A DNA stretch of 39,272 nt from Bacillota bacterium (GTDB taxonomy: Bacteria; Bacillota; Limnochordia; DTU087), in the NCBI GenBank assembly GCA_012735435.1, contig JAAYHH010000154.1, positions 1 to 39,272 of the forward strand, read 5' to 3'. Under the pieces are notes generated by a model. It was not told where the DNA came from. It saw nothing but the letters and a program-made list of their open reading frames with translations, and did no database searches. This document shows positions 1-8,611 of this stretch, piece after piece (the stretch's first letter is position 1; every line of letters starts with the position of its first letter). Position numbers and translations under genes: made by a program.

Positions 1-92
1 AAAGGAATTAGCACTTCGATAGTTAATATAGTAAGTAGCAGCAGCAAAATATGGCATGGATCGCAATCTCGCCAAGGAGGCTAAGGACAGAA

Positions 93-347
93 GTGCTGAA
101 AGTATCCTCAAGATCTAACCCAAATTCTGTAGCCGGAGCTTTAGCAGGTGTTTTGCGAGAGCGGGGTTCAGCTGAGATGCAGGCTATTGGTGCAGGGGCA
201 ATCAACCAGGCGGTCAAGGCTGTTGCTATTGCCCGCGGGTTTGTAGCCCCCAGCGGCATCGATCTCATCTGTATTCCCGCATTCACCGACATCGAAATCG
301 ATGGTGAAGAGAGAACTGCTATCAAAATCATAGTGGAACCTCGCTAG
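93..347 (+). CDS. spoVS: Stage V sporulation protein S (SpoVS)
   Basis: VLKVSSRSNPNSVAGALAGVLRERGSAEMQAIGAGAINQAVKAVAIARGF matches the SpoVS family. The GTG at 93 follows an AAGGAGG Shine-Dalgarno, so it is preferred over the ORF-track start at 51. Confidence 0.95.
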   Translation: MLKVSSRSNPNSVAGALAGVLRERGSAEMQAIGAGAINQAVKAVAIARGFVAPSGIDLICIPAFTDIEIDGEERTAIKIIVEPR

Positions 348-376
348 TGTCCTAGCAATGAACATGTGTTGATTTG

Positions 377-419
377 CCTGCCCAGACATTGGCTGCCGCC
401 AATGGGGGCAGGTTTTTTT
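377..419 (+). terminator. Rho-independent terminator after spoVS
   Basis: CCTGCCC-AGA-CATTGGC-TGCC-GCCAATG-GG-GGCAGG followed by TTTTTTT. Confidence 0.85.
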
Positions 420-462
420 GTCCAAAATAAGTCCGAAGTCAAGTGAACTGGAGGTAAGAAGT

Positions 463-1443
463 GTGACAAAGGAAGGCATGAAATGGTATCGAGAAACGCT
501 GATGGTTGATGCCCATAATGATGTCATTTCCAGGATGAGGGATGGGGGCCTGGATTTTTGTCAGCGGGAGTCTGCTACCCACAGTGACCTGCCCAGGCTG
601 CTGGAAGCAGGGGTAAACCTGCAGGTTTTGGCTCTTTTTGCGCCGCCTAATTCCAATAAGAGCATAACACTGCAGAGGATCCTGTCCTATGCTGAGTATG
701 CCCTGGATTGTATTGACCGGGATTCCAGGCTGCACCTTGTTAGAACAAAGGCAGATCTGGCAGCAGCAGCGCCGGGAGAAGACAAACTGGGGGTAATCTT
801 GGGGGTGGAAGGCGGAGACTGTTTAGGTGAGGAATTGTGGATTCTGCGGCTCTTGTTTCGGCTGGGGGTTCGGCTGCTGACCATAACCTGGAGCAATCGC
901 AATGCACTGGCTGACGGGATCTGGGAAAAGGATACAAAGGGCGGTCTTACTGTCTTTGGTAAGGAAGTTATCAAAAAAATGGAAGCCTTGGGCATGATCA
1001 TCGACGTATCCCACCTAGCGCCAGCGGGCTTCTGGGATGTTGCCCAGGTGACTGCAGGACCATTTATTGCCTCCCATTCCAATGCTGCGGCAATTTGTCC
1101 CCACCCCCGGAATTTGACCGATGAGCAGATCCGGTGTATTGCCGATCGAGGCGGGGTAGTTGGTGTCAATTTTTGCGGACCTCATCTGACGGAGGCCGGC
1201 AGGGCCGCCATAGATGATGTCATCCAGCATATTGAGTATTTGTGGAAAGTGGCGGGAGAAGACCATGTTGGTTTGGGTACTGATTATGACGGCATCGATG
1301 TTCCGCCCAGGGGGCTGGAAGATGTAACAAGCTTACCCCGGCTGATTGAAAACCTAAAGCAAAGAGGCCACTCAGAGAAACGCCTGGAAAAATTCATGGG
1401 AGGCAATTTCCTTCGGGTTTTCAAGACGGTGCTGCCGGATTAA
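463..1443 (+). CDS. Membrane dipeptidase (peptidase M19, renal dipeptidase family)
   Basis: Motifs VDAHNDVISR, GVEGGDCL, DVSHLAPAGFWDV, ASHSNAAAICPHPRNLTDEQI and VGLGTDYDG. GTG at 463 preceded by GGAGG; the track gives 418 as an alternative start. Confidence 0.93.
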   Translation: MTKEGMKWYRETLMVDAHNDVISRMRDGGLDFCQRESATHSDLPRLLEAGVNLQVLALFAPPNSNKSITLQRILSYAEYALDCIDRDSRLHLVRTKADLAAAAPGEDKLGVILGVEGGDCLGEELWILRLLFRLGVRLLTITWSNRNALADGIWEKDTKGGLTVFGKEVIKKMEALGMIIDVSHLAPAGFWDVAQVTAGPFIASHSNAAAICPHPRNLTDEQIRCIADRGGVVGVNFCGPHLTEAGRAAIDDVIQHIEYLWKVAGEDHVGLGTDYDGIDVPPRGLEDVTSLPRLIENLKQRGHSEKRLEKFMGGNFLRVFKTVLPD

Positions 1444-1592
1444 AGAATGACAGCATCCATCAGCACAGCTCCCAGTCTCCTAAACCTCATCTGCTAGCTG
1501 GAAGGTGGAGCAGGGGCCAGGTATGAAAAGTCGTCTAGTGTTAAATAATATCAAGCGAAGAGTGAGGCCCGGTTCCACCGGGGAAAGGAGGC

Positions 1593-1808
1593 GTGTATGT
1601 GACTGTTGTCAAGGTGGTAGAATTGGTGGGAGAATCTACTACCGGCTGGGAGGATGCCGTTCAGACCGCTGTCAAGGAGGCCTGCAAGACCATTAGGAAC
1701 ATCACCGGCGTTCATGTGAAAAACATGACTGGGACGGTAGACTCCAACGGTAATATTGTTGAGTACAAAGCCAACGTGGAACTAGCCTTCGCGGTAGAGG
1801 GAAGCTAG
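1593..1808 (+). CDS. Dodecin family protein
   Basis: 71 aa: VTVVKVVELVGESTTGWEDAVQTAVKEACKTIRNITGVHVKNMTGTVDSNGNIVEYKANVELAFAVE. GTG start after AAAGGAGG. Confidence 0.93.
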   Translation: MYVTVVKVVELVGESTTGWEDAVQTAVKEACKTIRNITGVHVKNMTGTVDSNGNIVEYKANVELAFAVEGS

Positions 1809-1850
1809 CCGTAACATCCGATTGAGCTGTATTGGTATCGGCGAGAAGAG

Positions 1851-2192
1851 GTGATGGAGATGGATTGGGTAGGTGCAGTCGTTCGTTTCATCGTGTCGGC
1901 ATTGGTGCTGATGCTGGTGGGGTATATTGTGCCCGGTTTTGAAGTTATGGGGTTTACCAATGCCCTGCTGGCAGCAGTTGTCATTGCTGCCATTGGATGG
2001 GTGATAGAAGCCACATTAGGTAAGGACGTTTCTCCCTACAGCCGGGGGATCGTTGGATTTCTAGTATCAGCGGTGGTAATCTGGGCTGCCCAGTTTATCG
2101 TTCCTGAGATGCAGGTCTCGGTACTTGGAGCTCTCCTGGCGGCTTTTGTCATCGGGATCATCGATCTGTTCGTACCTACTACAGTAAGGTAA
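1851..2192 (+). CDS. Phage holin family protein (4-TMS, superfamily IV / YvlD-like membrane protein)
   Basis: 113 aa with four hydrophobic segments; FIVSALVLMLVGYIVPGFEVMGFTNALLAAVVIAAIGWVIE resembles this family. Confidence 0.8.
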   Translation: MMEMDWVGAVVRFIVSALVLMLVGYIVPGFEVMGFTNALLAAVVIAAIGWVIEATLGKDVSPYSRGIVGFLVSAVVIWAAQFIVPEMQVSVLGALLAAFVIGIIDLFVPTTVR

Positions 2193-2253
2193 TAACCCCT
2201 CGTTGACATTGGCTTCGAGGCCGCATGCTGAACATGAAGGCAAACGGCCCTTG

Positions 2254-2286
2254 GAAGGCACCCTCCTGGGTGCTTTCCTTTTTTTG
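2254..2286 (+). terminator. Putative Rho-independent terminator
   Basis: AAGGCACCC-TCCT-GGGTGCTTTCCTTTTTTT. Confidence 0.7.
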
Positions 2287-2380
2287 CCGCAAAACTGCAT
2301 AAAGTCCCTCAGTGCAGCGCATGATTCTAATAATGATTGCAAATGCCTGGGGGTGAGGGGCTCTGCAGCTAGATAAGGCT

Positions 2381-3973
2381 TTGGATAAGAACTTGTCACT
2401 ACTTAATGAGCAGCTGGGTATTGATGTTAGTTTTGACGTCATCTTGCGGGAGATCAGGGTCGGCAGCAAAGATGCAGCCCTTCTCTTTCTCGATGGCTTT
2501 GTCCACGACTTGGCAACACAACAAGTGATATCAAGCCTCATGGAAGTCAAGCCTCAGGAGCTTGCCCCCCAAGCTGTCCAACGGCTTCTGGAAGAACATA
2601 TTCCCCATTTTGAAACCTTTACCGTCAGTGACTTTGACGAACTTATCCACACTGTTCTATCTGGTCCCATGATTCTCTTGATTGATGGGGCAAGAGAGGC
2701 AATAGTAATCGATGTGCGGCAGTATCCCTCCCGCAGTATTGAGGAGCCGGAGCTTGAGCGGGTTACCAGAGGCTCCCGGGAGGGATTCTTGGAGACCGGC
2801 CTCTTTAATGCCAATCTCATCCGCCGACGCCTGCGGGATCCGGGACTGCGGTTCGAGGCCTTTCAGGTGGGCAAGCGCTCAGCCACAGATGTCTTTGTAG
2901 GCTACATCAAAGACATTGTAGACCCGGAGCTGCTCTCGGAGGTAAGACGGCGCCTTAATAGGATCAACGTATCGGCCTTGCCGCTAGGGAGCAAGAGTTT
3001 GGAAGAGTATCTGTTTGGAACAAAGCGCAATCCCTTTCCCGTGGTGCGGTATACAGAACGTCCCGATGTGGTGGCCGCCCATTTGCTGGAGGGTCATATA
3101 GTAATTATCACCGACACAACTCCCGCGGCCATGATCGTCCCGGTGACTGCTTGGCACTTCACTCAACATGCCGAGGATTACTTCAATAACCCTGTTGTCG
3201 GTACCTATATCCGTTGGCTGCGGTTTTTCGCCTTTCTCACAGCCTTTCTGCTGACACCTGTGTGGCTGGCCCTTGTTCAAAACCAAAGCGCGCTGCCGCC
3301 GATGCTGAGTTTCATCGGTCCCAAGGAGGAAGCTGCTGTTCCCCTATTTGTCCAGTTTGTGATCCTTGAGCTGGCCATCGACATGACGAGGATGGCCTTT
3401 ATCCATACACCATCAGCGGTAGCTTCTTCATTGGGTTTGATAGCTGCTATTCTGCTAGGTCAGTTTGCCGTGGATGTGGGGCTGTTTGTCCCTGAAACCA
3501 TTTTGTATCAGGCAGTGGCGGCCCTGGCCTTTTTCGCTATTCCCAATTATGAGTTTGGAATGGCTACCCGGTTATTCCGCCTTCTGGTCTTGATTTTGAC
3601 CGGCTTGTTCTCCTTTTGGGGGCTAGCGGCGGGAGTGTTGGTGACGGTACTGGTAATGGCTTTTACCAAATCCTTGGGGCTTCCCTATCTCTGGCCGCTG
3701 ATTCCTTGGCACTGGCCGAGCCTAAAGCGGCTGCTGTTTAGGTATCCCATTCCAACAGTCTCCAAGCGGCCTCCCTTCACCCGTCCTGTTGACGCCGATA
3801 TCAAGGCAACTGAAGAGCAGCAAACAGGAAGTTCCGGCTCCGAGGAAGGCTCTGGATCCAAGGAGAACTCGCCTCAGCCTAGTGAAGGGAAGCGAGCACC
3901 AAAGCGGCCCAGGAAGGTCGGCAGGCGCACCGATGGGTCAACTGACCAAAGAGAGAACGGAGAGGACAGCTGA
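2381..3973 (+). CDS. spoVAF: Spore germination protein, GerA family, SpoVAF-like
   Basis: GerA-family N-terminal domain (FDVILREIRVGSKDAALLFLDGFVHD, GPMILLIDGAREAIVIDVRQYPSRSIEEPE, RGSREGFLET), multiple TM segments, hydrophilic C-terminal tail. The nearby downstream lysA echoes the B. subtilis spoVAF-lysA order. TTG start. Confidence 0.82.
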   Translation: MDKNLSLLNEQLGIDVSFDVILREIRVGSKDAALLFLDGFVHDLATQQVISSLMEVKPQELAPQAVQRLLEEHIPHFETFTVSDFDELIHTVLSGPMILLIDGAREAIVIDVRQYPSRSIEEPELERVTRGSREGFLETGLFNANLIRRRLRDPGLRFEAFQVGKRSATDVFVGYIKDIVDPELLSEVRRRLNRINVSALPLGSKSLEEYLFGTKRNPFPVVRYTERPDVVAAHLLEGHIVIITDTTPAAMIVPVTAWHFTQHAEDYFNNPVVGTYIRWLRFFAFLTAFLLTPVWLALVQNQSALPPMLSFIGPKEEAAVPLFVQFVILELAIDMTRMAFIHTPSAVASSLGLIAAILLGQFAVDVGLFVPETILYQAVAALAFFAIPNYEFGMATRLFRLLVLILTGLFSFWGLAAGVLVTVLVMAFTKSLGLPYLWPLIPWHWPSLKRLLFRYPIPTVSKRPPFTRPVDADIKATEEQQTGSSGSEEGSGSKENSPQPSEGKRAPKRPRKVGRRTDGSTDQRENGEDS

Positions 3974-4956
3974 TGGGCATTACAGTTGGTATCCCAAGGG
4001 CTCTTGCTTACCATGATTATTTCCCACTCTGGAAAGTGTTCTTATCTAGTCTAGGAGCCGAATTGGTGGTATCACCGCCTACCAACCAGGCCATTGTCAA
4101 TGATGGCGTCCGCTTGGCGGTGGACGGCACCTGTTTGCCGGTGAAGATTTTCTACGGCCATGTCAGTTGGCTGAGTAAGGCCGGCGTAGACAGCATCTTC
4201 CTGCCCCGGCTAATCAGCGTAGCGCCAAAGGAATACATATGTCCCAAATTCATGGGATTGCCGGATATGATGGCTGCTGCCTTTCCCAATGGGCTGCGGT
4301 TTATTAGTCCAGTGATTAATCTGACCCATTCCTCCAGGTTGTTCTACCAGGAACTGGAAAAGGTGGGAAAGTGGCTGGGATGCACAGCCCCGGATACCCG
4401 GAGGGCTTGGGATAAGGCACTTGCTGCCCAGGAGAGTTACCAATCTTTCTTACAGGGTGGAAACTGGCCGGCTGAATACGAGACTCAACAGGATAAAGAA
4501 GCAGAGTTGACCGTCAGCAGGCCCCTGGATACTCCTAGCCTCCGTATCGGACTTCTGGGCCACAGCTATGTTGTCTATGACAAACTTGCCAGCATGGACG
4601 CTGTAAACCGCTTGCAGGGCATGGGAGTTGAGGTATTAACTGTGGACATGCTGCCTCCTGCCAGGATAGAAGCACAGGCTGCCCGCTGGCCAAAACGGAT
4701 GTTTTGGACCTCCGGGCGGCGGATTCTCGGCGCCGCCTGGGAGTATACAGAGATGTCTGTTGACGGCATCATCTACATAACTGCCTTTGGGTGCGGTACA
4801 GATTCCCTAACTGCTGAGCTGGTAGAGCGCACTGTCCGCCGCCGGTCCCATATTCCCCAGCTGATTCTCAACATTGATGAACATACCGGCGAAGCCGGTG
4901 TCGTCACCCGCTTAGAAGCTTTTGTGGACATGCTCAGGTGGAGGCGAGGGCGATGA
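3973..4956 (+). CDS. Acyl-CoA dehydratase activase-related protein (DUF2229-like), paralog A
   Basis: GIPRALAYHDYFPLWKVFLSSLGAELVVSP, DGTCLPVKIFYGHV, KEYICPKFMGLPD and IDEHTGEAGVVTRLEAFVDML. Start overlaps the upstream stop (TGATG at 3971-3975). Confidence 0.85.
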   Translation: MGITVGIPRALAYHDYFPLWKVFLSSLGAELVVSPPTNQAIVNDGVRLAVDGTCLPVKIFYGHVSWLSKAGVDSIFLPRLISVAPKEYICPKFMGLPDMMAAAFPNGLRFISPVINLTHSSRLFYQELEKVGKWLGCTAPDTRRAWDKALAAQESYQSFLQGGNWPAEYETQQDKEAELTVSRPLDTPSLRIGLLGHSYVVYDKLASMDAVNRLQGMGVEVLTVDMLPPARIEAQAARWPKRMFWTSGRRILGAAWEYTEMSVDGIIYITAFGCGTDSLTAELVERTVRRRSHIPQLILNIDEHTGEAGVVTRLEAFVDMLRWRRGR

Positions 4957-6089
4957 AAGTTACCTTCCCCCATATGGGGACCGCATACATTCCCTTTCGG
5001 GCATTAATTGAAGGCTTGGGTCATGAGGTCATCGTGGCACCTGCCTGTACCCAAAGGACCTTAAGTTTAGGAACCCGCTATGCACCGGAATCGGCCTGTC
5101 TGCCCCTCAAGATCAATATTGGCAACTACCTGGAAGCAGCGGAACTGGGCGCGGAAGCCATCGTCATGGCCGGAGGTATCGGACCCTGCCGGTTCGGATT
5201 TTATGCTTACGTCCAGCAGGAGATTTTGCGGGATATAGGCTGTGACATGGAGATGATCATTTTAGAACCCCCTGCCAGCGGGTGGCGGCCGCTCCTTGCC
5301 AGGCTCAAGTACTTGACCCAGGGTGTGAGTGCAGCCCAGATCACCCGCACCTTGCGGCTTACCTGGGCAAAACTGGTTGCCTGCGACCGCCTTGAACAGC
5401 TGAGTCTAACTGTAAGGGCCTATGAGATAAGGAAGGGCAGTACCACCAAGGCCTTGCAGCAGGCGTATCGAGAGGTGGATAGGGCAGACAGTGTAGATAT
5501 GGTCAGAAGAGCCCTAGAAGAAGGCATCGCCAATCTCCAGTCGGTGCCGCAGGACCGGCAGCGCTCTGTTCTAGCCATCGGTGTAGTAGGAGAAATCTAC
5601 ACCATTTTAGAACCCTTCGTAAATTTCCGTCTCGAGGAGCAGCTGGGGGAAATGGGTGTTGTGGTCCGGCGGAAAATCTGGTTAAGCGACTGGATTTTCC
5701 ATCATCTGGTGCTGTCGGCCTTCCGGAAACAGAGGGAGGCTCAGCTGGTTAGCTTGGCAAGACCGTACCTTCAGCATTTTGTCGGCGGGCATGGGCTGGA
5801 GTCAGTTGCCCACACGGTTCAATTGGCCCGTGGGGGCGTTGACGGCATCGTCCACATACTGCCCTTTACCTGCATGCCGGAAATCGTGGCCCAAAGTATA
5901 CTGCCCTCGGTGGGTGAGGACTATCAGCTGCCGATTCTCACCGTGGTGGTCGATGAACACACCGGTATTGCCGGCATTCGCACTAGGCTGGAGGCCTTTG
6001 TGGATCTATTGGCAAGCAGCCGGGCGAAGGCCGGATCCCGATCAGAGAAGGGGAGACTTCTTACCCCGGCGGCAAGCCGCAGCAGCTGA
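4953..6089 (+). CDS. 2-hydroxyacyl-CoA dehydratase/activase-related protein (DUF2229/HgdB-like), paralog B
   Basis: MKVTFPHMGTAYIPFRALIEGLGHEVIVAP, ESACLPLKINIGNYLEAAELGAEAIVMAGGIGPCRFGFY and VDEHTGIAGIRTRLEAFVDLL. ATGA overlap with the previous gene (4953-4956). Confidence 0.83.
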   Translation: MKVTFPHMGTAYIPFRALIEGLGHEVIVAPACTQRTLSLGTRYAPESACLPLKINIGNYLEAAELGAEAIVMAGGIGPCRFGFYAYVQQEILRDIGCDMEMIILEPPASGWRPLLARLKYLTQGVSAAQITRTLRLTWAKLVACDRLEQLSLTVRAYEIRKGSTTKALQQAYREVDRADSVDMVRRALEEGIANLQSVPQDRQRSVLAIGVVGEIYTILEPFVNFRLEEQLGEMGVVVRRKIWLSDWIFHHLVLSAFRKQREAQLVSLARPYLQHFVGGHGLESVAHTVQLARGGVDGIVHILPFTCMPEIVAQSILPSVGEDYQLPILTVVVDEHTGIAGIRTRLEAFVDLLASSRAKAGSRSEKGRLLTPAASRSS

Positions 6090-6130
6090 GGGGATAAGCT
6101 GGGAGAAATACTCAGAAGAGAGGTTAAGCT

Positions 6131-7165
6131 TTGACGAATATGAGAGCATCTTACGGCAAGCACGATGTTTATCTGGGGATTGACGTGGGATCTGTCAGCA
6201 CCAATTTAGTGGTGATGAGCGGTGCAGGGGAGGTGTATCACAAGGAATATCTCCGTACCCAGGGAAGGCCCATACCGGCGGTGCAGGCAGGGCTGGCCCG
6301 GGTCTACCAAAAGCTGCCGGACATCCAGATAAAGGGAGTGGGCACCACCGGCAGCGGCCGCCGCTTAGCCGCGGCCATTGCCGGCGCGGATATTGTCAAA
6401 AACGAGATCACCGCCCACGCGGCGGCAGCCACCCACTTCCACCCCGATGTCCAAACTGTCATTGAGATTGGGGGACAGGATTCTAAGATTATCATCTTGC
6501 GGGAAGGTGTAGTTACAGATTTTGCCATGAACACTGTCTGTGCAGCCGGCACCGGTTCGTTCTTGGATCAGCAGGCTGCTAGGCTTGGGATTCCCATCGC
6601 CGAGTTTGGCGAAATTGCCCTTCAGGCAAAGAATCCCGTGCGGATTGCAGGCCGCTGTACCGTCTTTGCCGAATCGGACATGATCCACAAACAGCAAATG
6701 GGCCACAGTGTTCCGGATATTCTAGCCGGTTTATGTGCAGCCATGGTGCGGAACTACTTGAACAATGTGGGAAAGGGCAAGGAAATCCGCCCGACGGTGC
6801 TTTTCCAGGGAGGGGTCGCAGCCAATCGGGGTATGTGCAAAGCCCTGGAAGATGAGCTGGGATATCCCATAATCGTACCGCGGGCCTTTGATGTGATGGG
6901 AGCTGTGGGAGCAGCCTTGCTAGCCAGAAGGCACATAGAAGAAAGCGGTCAAGAAACTAACTTCCGGGGATTTGCCGTAAGTCAAGCCCGCTACAGTGCC
7001 GGCAGCTTTGAATGCTCCCATTGTGCCAACCGCTGCGAAATTGTCAATATTTCCATGAATGGCAAGCTCGTCGCCCGCTGGGGATCCCGCTGCGGACGCT
7101 GGGAACAGGATGAGATTGCGTACCATAGTCCGATTGACCACCTTCAGGAGCTATGTTATCATTAG
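6131..7165 (+). CDS. Acyl-CoA dehydratase activase (BadF/BadG/BcrA/BcrD ATPase family) with C-terminal Cys motif
   Basis: YLGIDVGSVSTNLVVM, GTTGSGRRLAAA, VIEIGGQDSKII and MNTVCAAGTGSFLDQQAARLGI are ASKHA/BadF signatures. The C-terminus has CSHCANRC...SRCGRW. The start may be the ATG at 6140. Confidence 0.92.
   Translation: MTNMRASYGKHDVYLGIDVGSVSTNLVVMSGAGEVYHKEYLRTQGRPIPAVQAGLARVYQKLPDIQIKGVGTTGSGRRLAAAIAGADIVKNEITAHAAAATHFHPDVQTVIEIGGQDSKIIILREGVVTDFAMNTVCAAGTGSFLDQQAARLGIPIAEFGEIALQAKNPVRIAGRCTVFAESDMIHKQQMGHSVPDILAGLCAAMVRNYLNNVGKGKEIRPTVLFQGGVAANRGMCKALEDELGYPIIVPRAFDVMGAVGAALLARRHIEESGQETNFRGFAVSQARYSAGSFECSHCANRCEIVNISMNGKLVARWGSRCGRWEQDEIAYHSPIDHLQELCYH
7134..7162 (+). promoter_or_regulatory. 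Candidate sigma-A type promoter for lysA
   Basis: TTGACC (7134-7139), 17 nt spacer, TATCAT (7157-7162), inside the 3' end of the activase gene. Confidence 0.5.
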
Positions 7166-7208
7166 ACGTAAATTGTTCTTGCAGTTGGGAGAACGAGGGG
7201 GCCAGAGG

Positions 7209-8573
7209 ATGAGACTGCGGGGGACCATGAGCATTGACCAAAGGGGTCATTTGCTCATCGGTGGTTGTGACACGGTGGAACTAGCCCACCAGTACGGGAC
7301 ACCGCTTTATGTAATAGATGAAGCCGCATTGCGCCAGAAAGCCAGGGAATACCGCCGGGCTTTCGGTCATTATATACCTGGTAGTGAAGTAATTTACGCA
7401 GGCAAAGCACTGCTTACTTCTGCAATCTGCAGGATCATAGATGAAGAGCAGCTCTCCTTAGATGTGGTATCTGGCGGGGAACTCTATACTGCATTAGTTG
7501 CCGACTTTCCACCTGAGCGGATCTACTTCCATGGAAATAATAAATCTCCTTCCGAATTGGCCATGGCTGTTACCCATAGGATAGGCCGGATCGTAGTTGA
7601 TAATCTCCATGAACTTAAGCTGCTCCAGGAGATTGCTGCTGCTCTGGGCGCTGAGGTCAAGATCCTCATGCGGATCACGCCCGGTATCGAGACCAATACC
7701 CATGCCTATATCCAAACGGGCCAATTCGATTCCAAGTTTGGTTTCCCCCTGGGTACTGAGGAAACCATGGCTGCCATAGAATGCGCGGCGCGGCGCATGC
7801 CCAATATCCGCCTTATGGGCCTGCACTGCCATATAGGTTCTCAAGTCATGGATCTTCGGTCCTTCGGGCTTGCCGCAGAGTACATGGTGGGGTTTATGGC
7901 GAAAATCCGGGATGAATTGGGGTTGGAGCTGGAAGAACTGGATTTAGGCGGTGGACTGGGAATTCGGTACCGTGGGGATGATGAGCCGCCGGAACCTGAA
8001 GAGTATGCCCGGATCATCAGCCAAACTGTCACCTCTGCCTGCAGTGAACTAAACCTGCCGATACCGAAGATTATGGTCGAACCAGGCCGGTCCATCGTAG
8101 GGGAAGCCGGTACGACTCTCTATACCGTGGGGGCTGTGAAGGATATTCCCAATGTGAGGCGGTATGTGGCCGTTGACGGGGGGATGACGGACAATCCCCG
8201 GGTAACTTTGTATCAGGCGGTTTACGAAGCGTGTCTAGCCAATAAGGCAGCAGAAGAGCCCAGGGATTTGGTCACCGTTGCCGGCAAGTGCTGTGAATCC
8301 GGTGATGTGCTGATCAAGGACATCATGCTGCCTCCTGTTGAGCCGGGAGATATCTTAGCGGTTTTTTCCACCGGTGCATACAACTATTCAATGGCCAGCA
8401 ATTACAATCATCTGCCCAGACCGGCCATGGTTACAGTTTACCAGGGCATGAGTGAGGTCATTGTTGAGCGGGAGACATACGCAGATCTGATCCGGTTGGA
8501 TCGCATACCGCCGAGGCTCGCGGCTTCCCGGAAAACTGCAGCGGAAATCACGAAATCGGCAGCAGCTAAATGA
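7209..8573 (+). CDS. lysA: Diaminopimelate decarboxylase
   Basis: PLYVIDEAALRQKAREYRRAF, VIYAGKALLTSAICRI, LDVVSGGELYTAL, GLHCHIGSQ, ELDLGGGLGIRY, VEPGRSIVGEAG and CCESGDVL. ATG at 7209; the track ORF at 7059 is an upstream extension. Confidence 0.96.
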   Translation: MRLRGTMSIDQRGHLLIGGCDTVELAHQYGTPLYVIDEAALRQKAREYRRAFGHYIPGSEVIYAGKALLTSAICRIIDEEQLSLDVVSGGELYTALVADFPPERIYFHGNNKSPSELAMAVTHRIGRIVVDNLHELKLLQEIAAALGAEVKILMRITPGIETNTHAYIQTGQFDSKFGFPLGTEETMAAIECAARRMPNIRLMGLHCHIGSQVMDLRSFGLAAEYMVGFMAKIRDELGLELEELDLGGGLGIRYRGDDEPPEPEEYARIISQTVTSACSELNLPIPKIMVEPGRSIVGEAGTTLYTVGAVKDIPNVRRYVAVDGGMTDNPRVTLYQAVYEACLANKAAEEPRDLVTVAGKCCESGDVLIKDIMLPPVEPGDILAVFSTGAYNYSMASNYNHLPRPAMVTVYQGMSEVIVERETYADLIRLDRIPPRLAASRKTAAEITKSAAAK

Positions 8574-8611
8574 ATTCGGCCCGGCCTGAATCCACGGAGG
8601 GGAGATTCTAA

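Noticed and set aside
1-40. AGGAATT-N12-GTTAATATA as a sigma-H promoter for spoVS
   Set aside because: The -35 fits loosely but the -10 does not match the GAAT core, and the upstream region is cut off by the window edge.
23-331. 102-aa minus-strand ORF opposite spoVS
   Set aside because: Antisense shadow of a clearly conserved gene; no recognisable family.
1851-2192. Holin-like gene as evidence of a prophage
   Set aside because: No integrase, capsid, tail or lysin genes nearby; the superfamily is widespread as chromosomal membrane proteins.
2315-2360. Sigma-G-like promoter (GCATG...) upstream of spoVAF
   Set aside because: The -10 side (AAATGCC) does not fit the expected CATNHTA, so it is not supportable by eye.
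5779-6183. 134-aa plus-strand ORF overlapping the paralog B/activase junction
   Set aside because: Out-of-frame with both real genes; Trp/Pro-rich shadow sequence.
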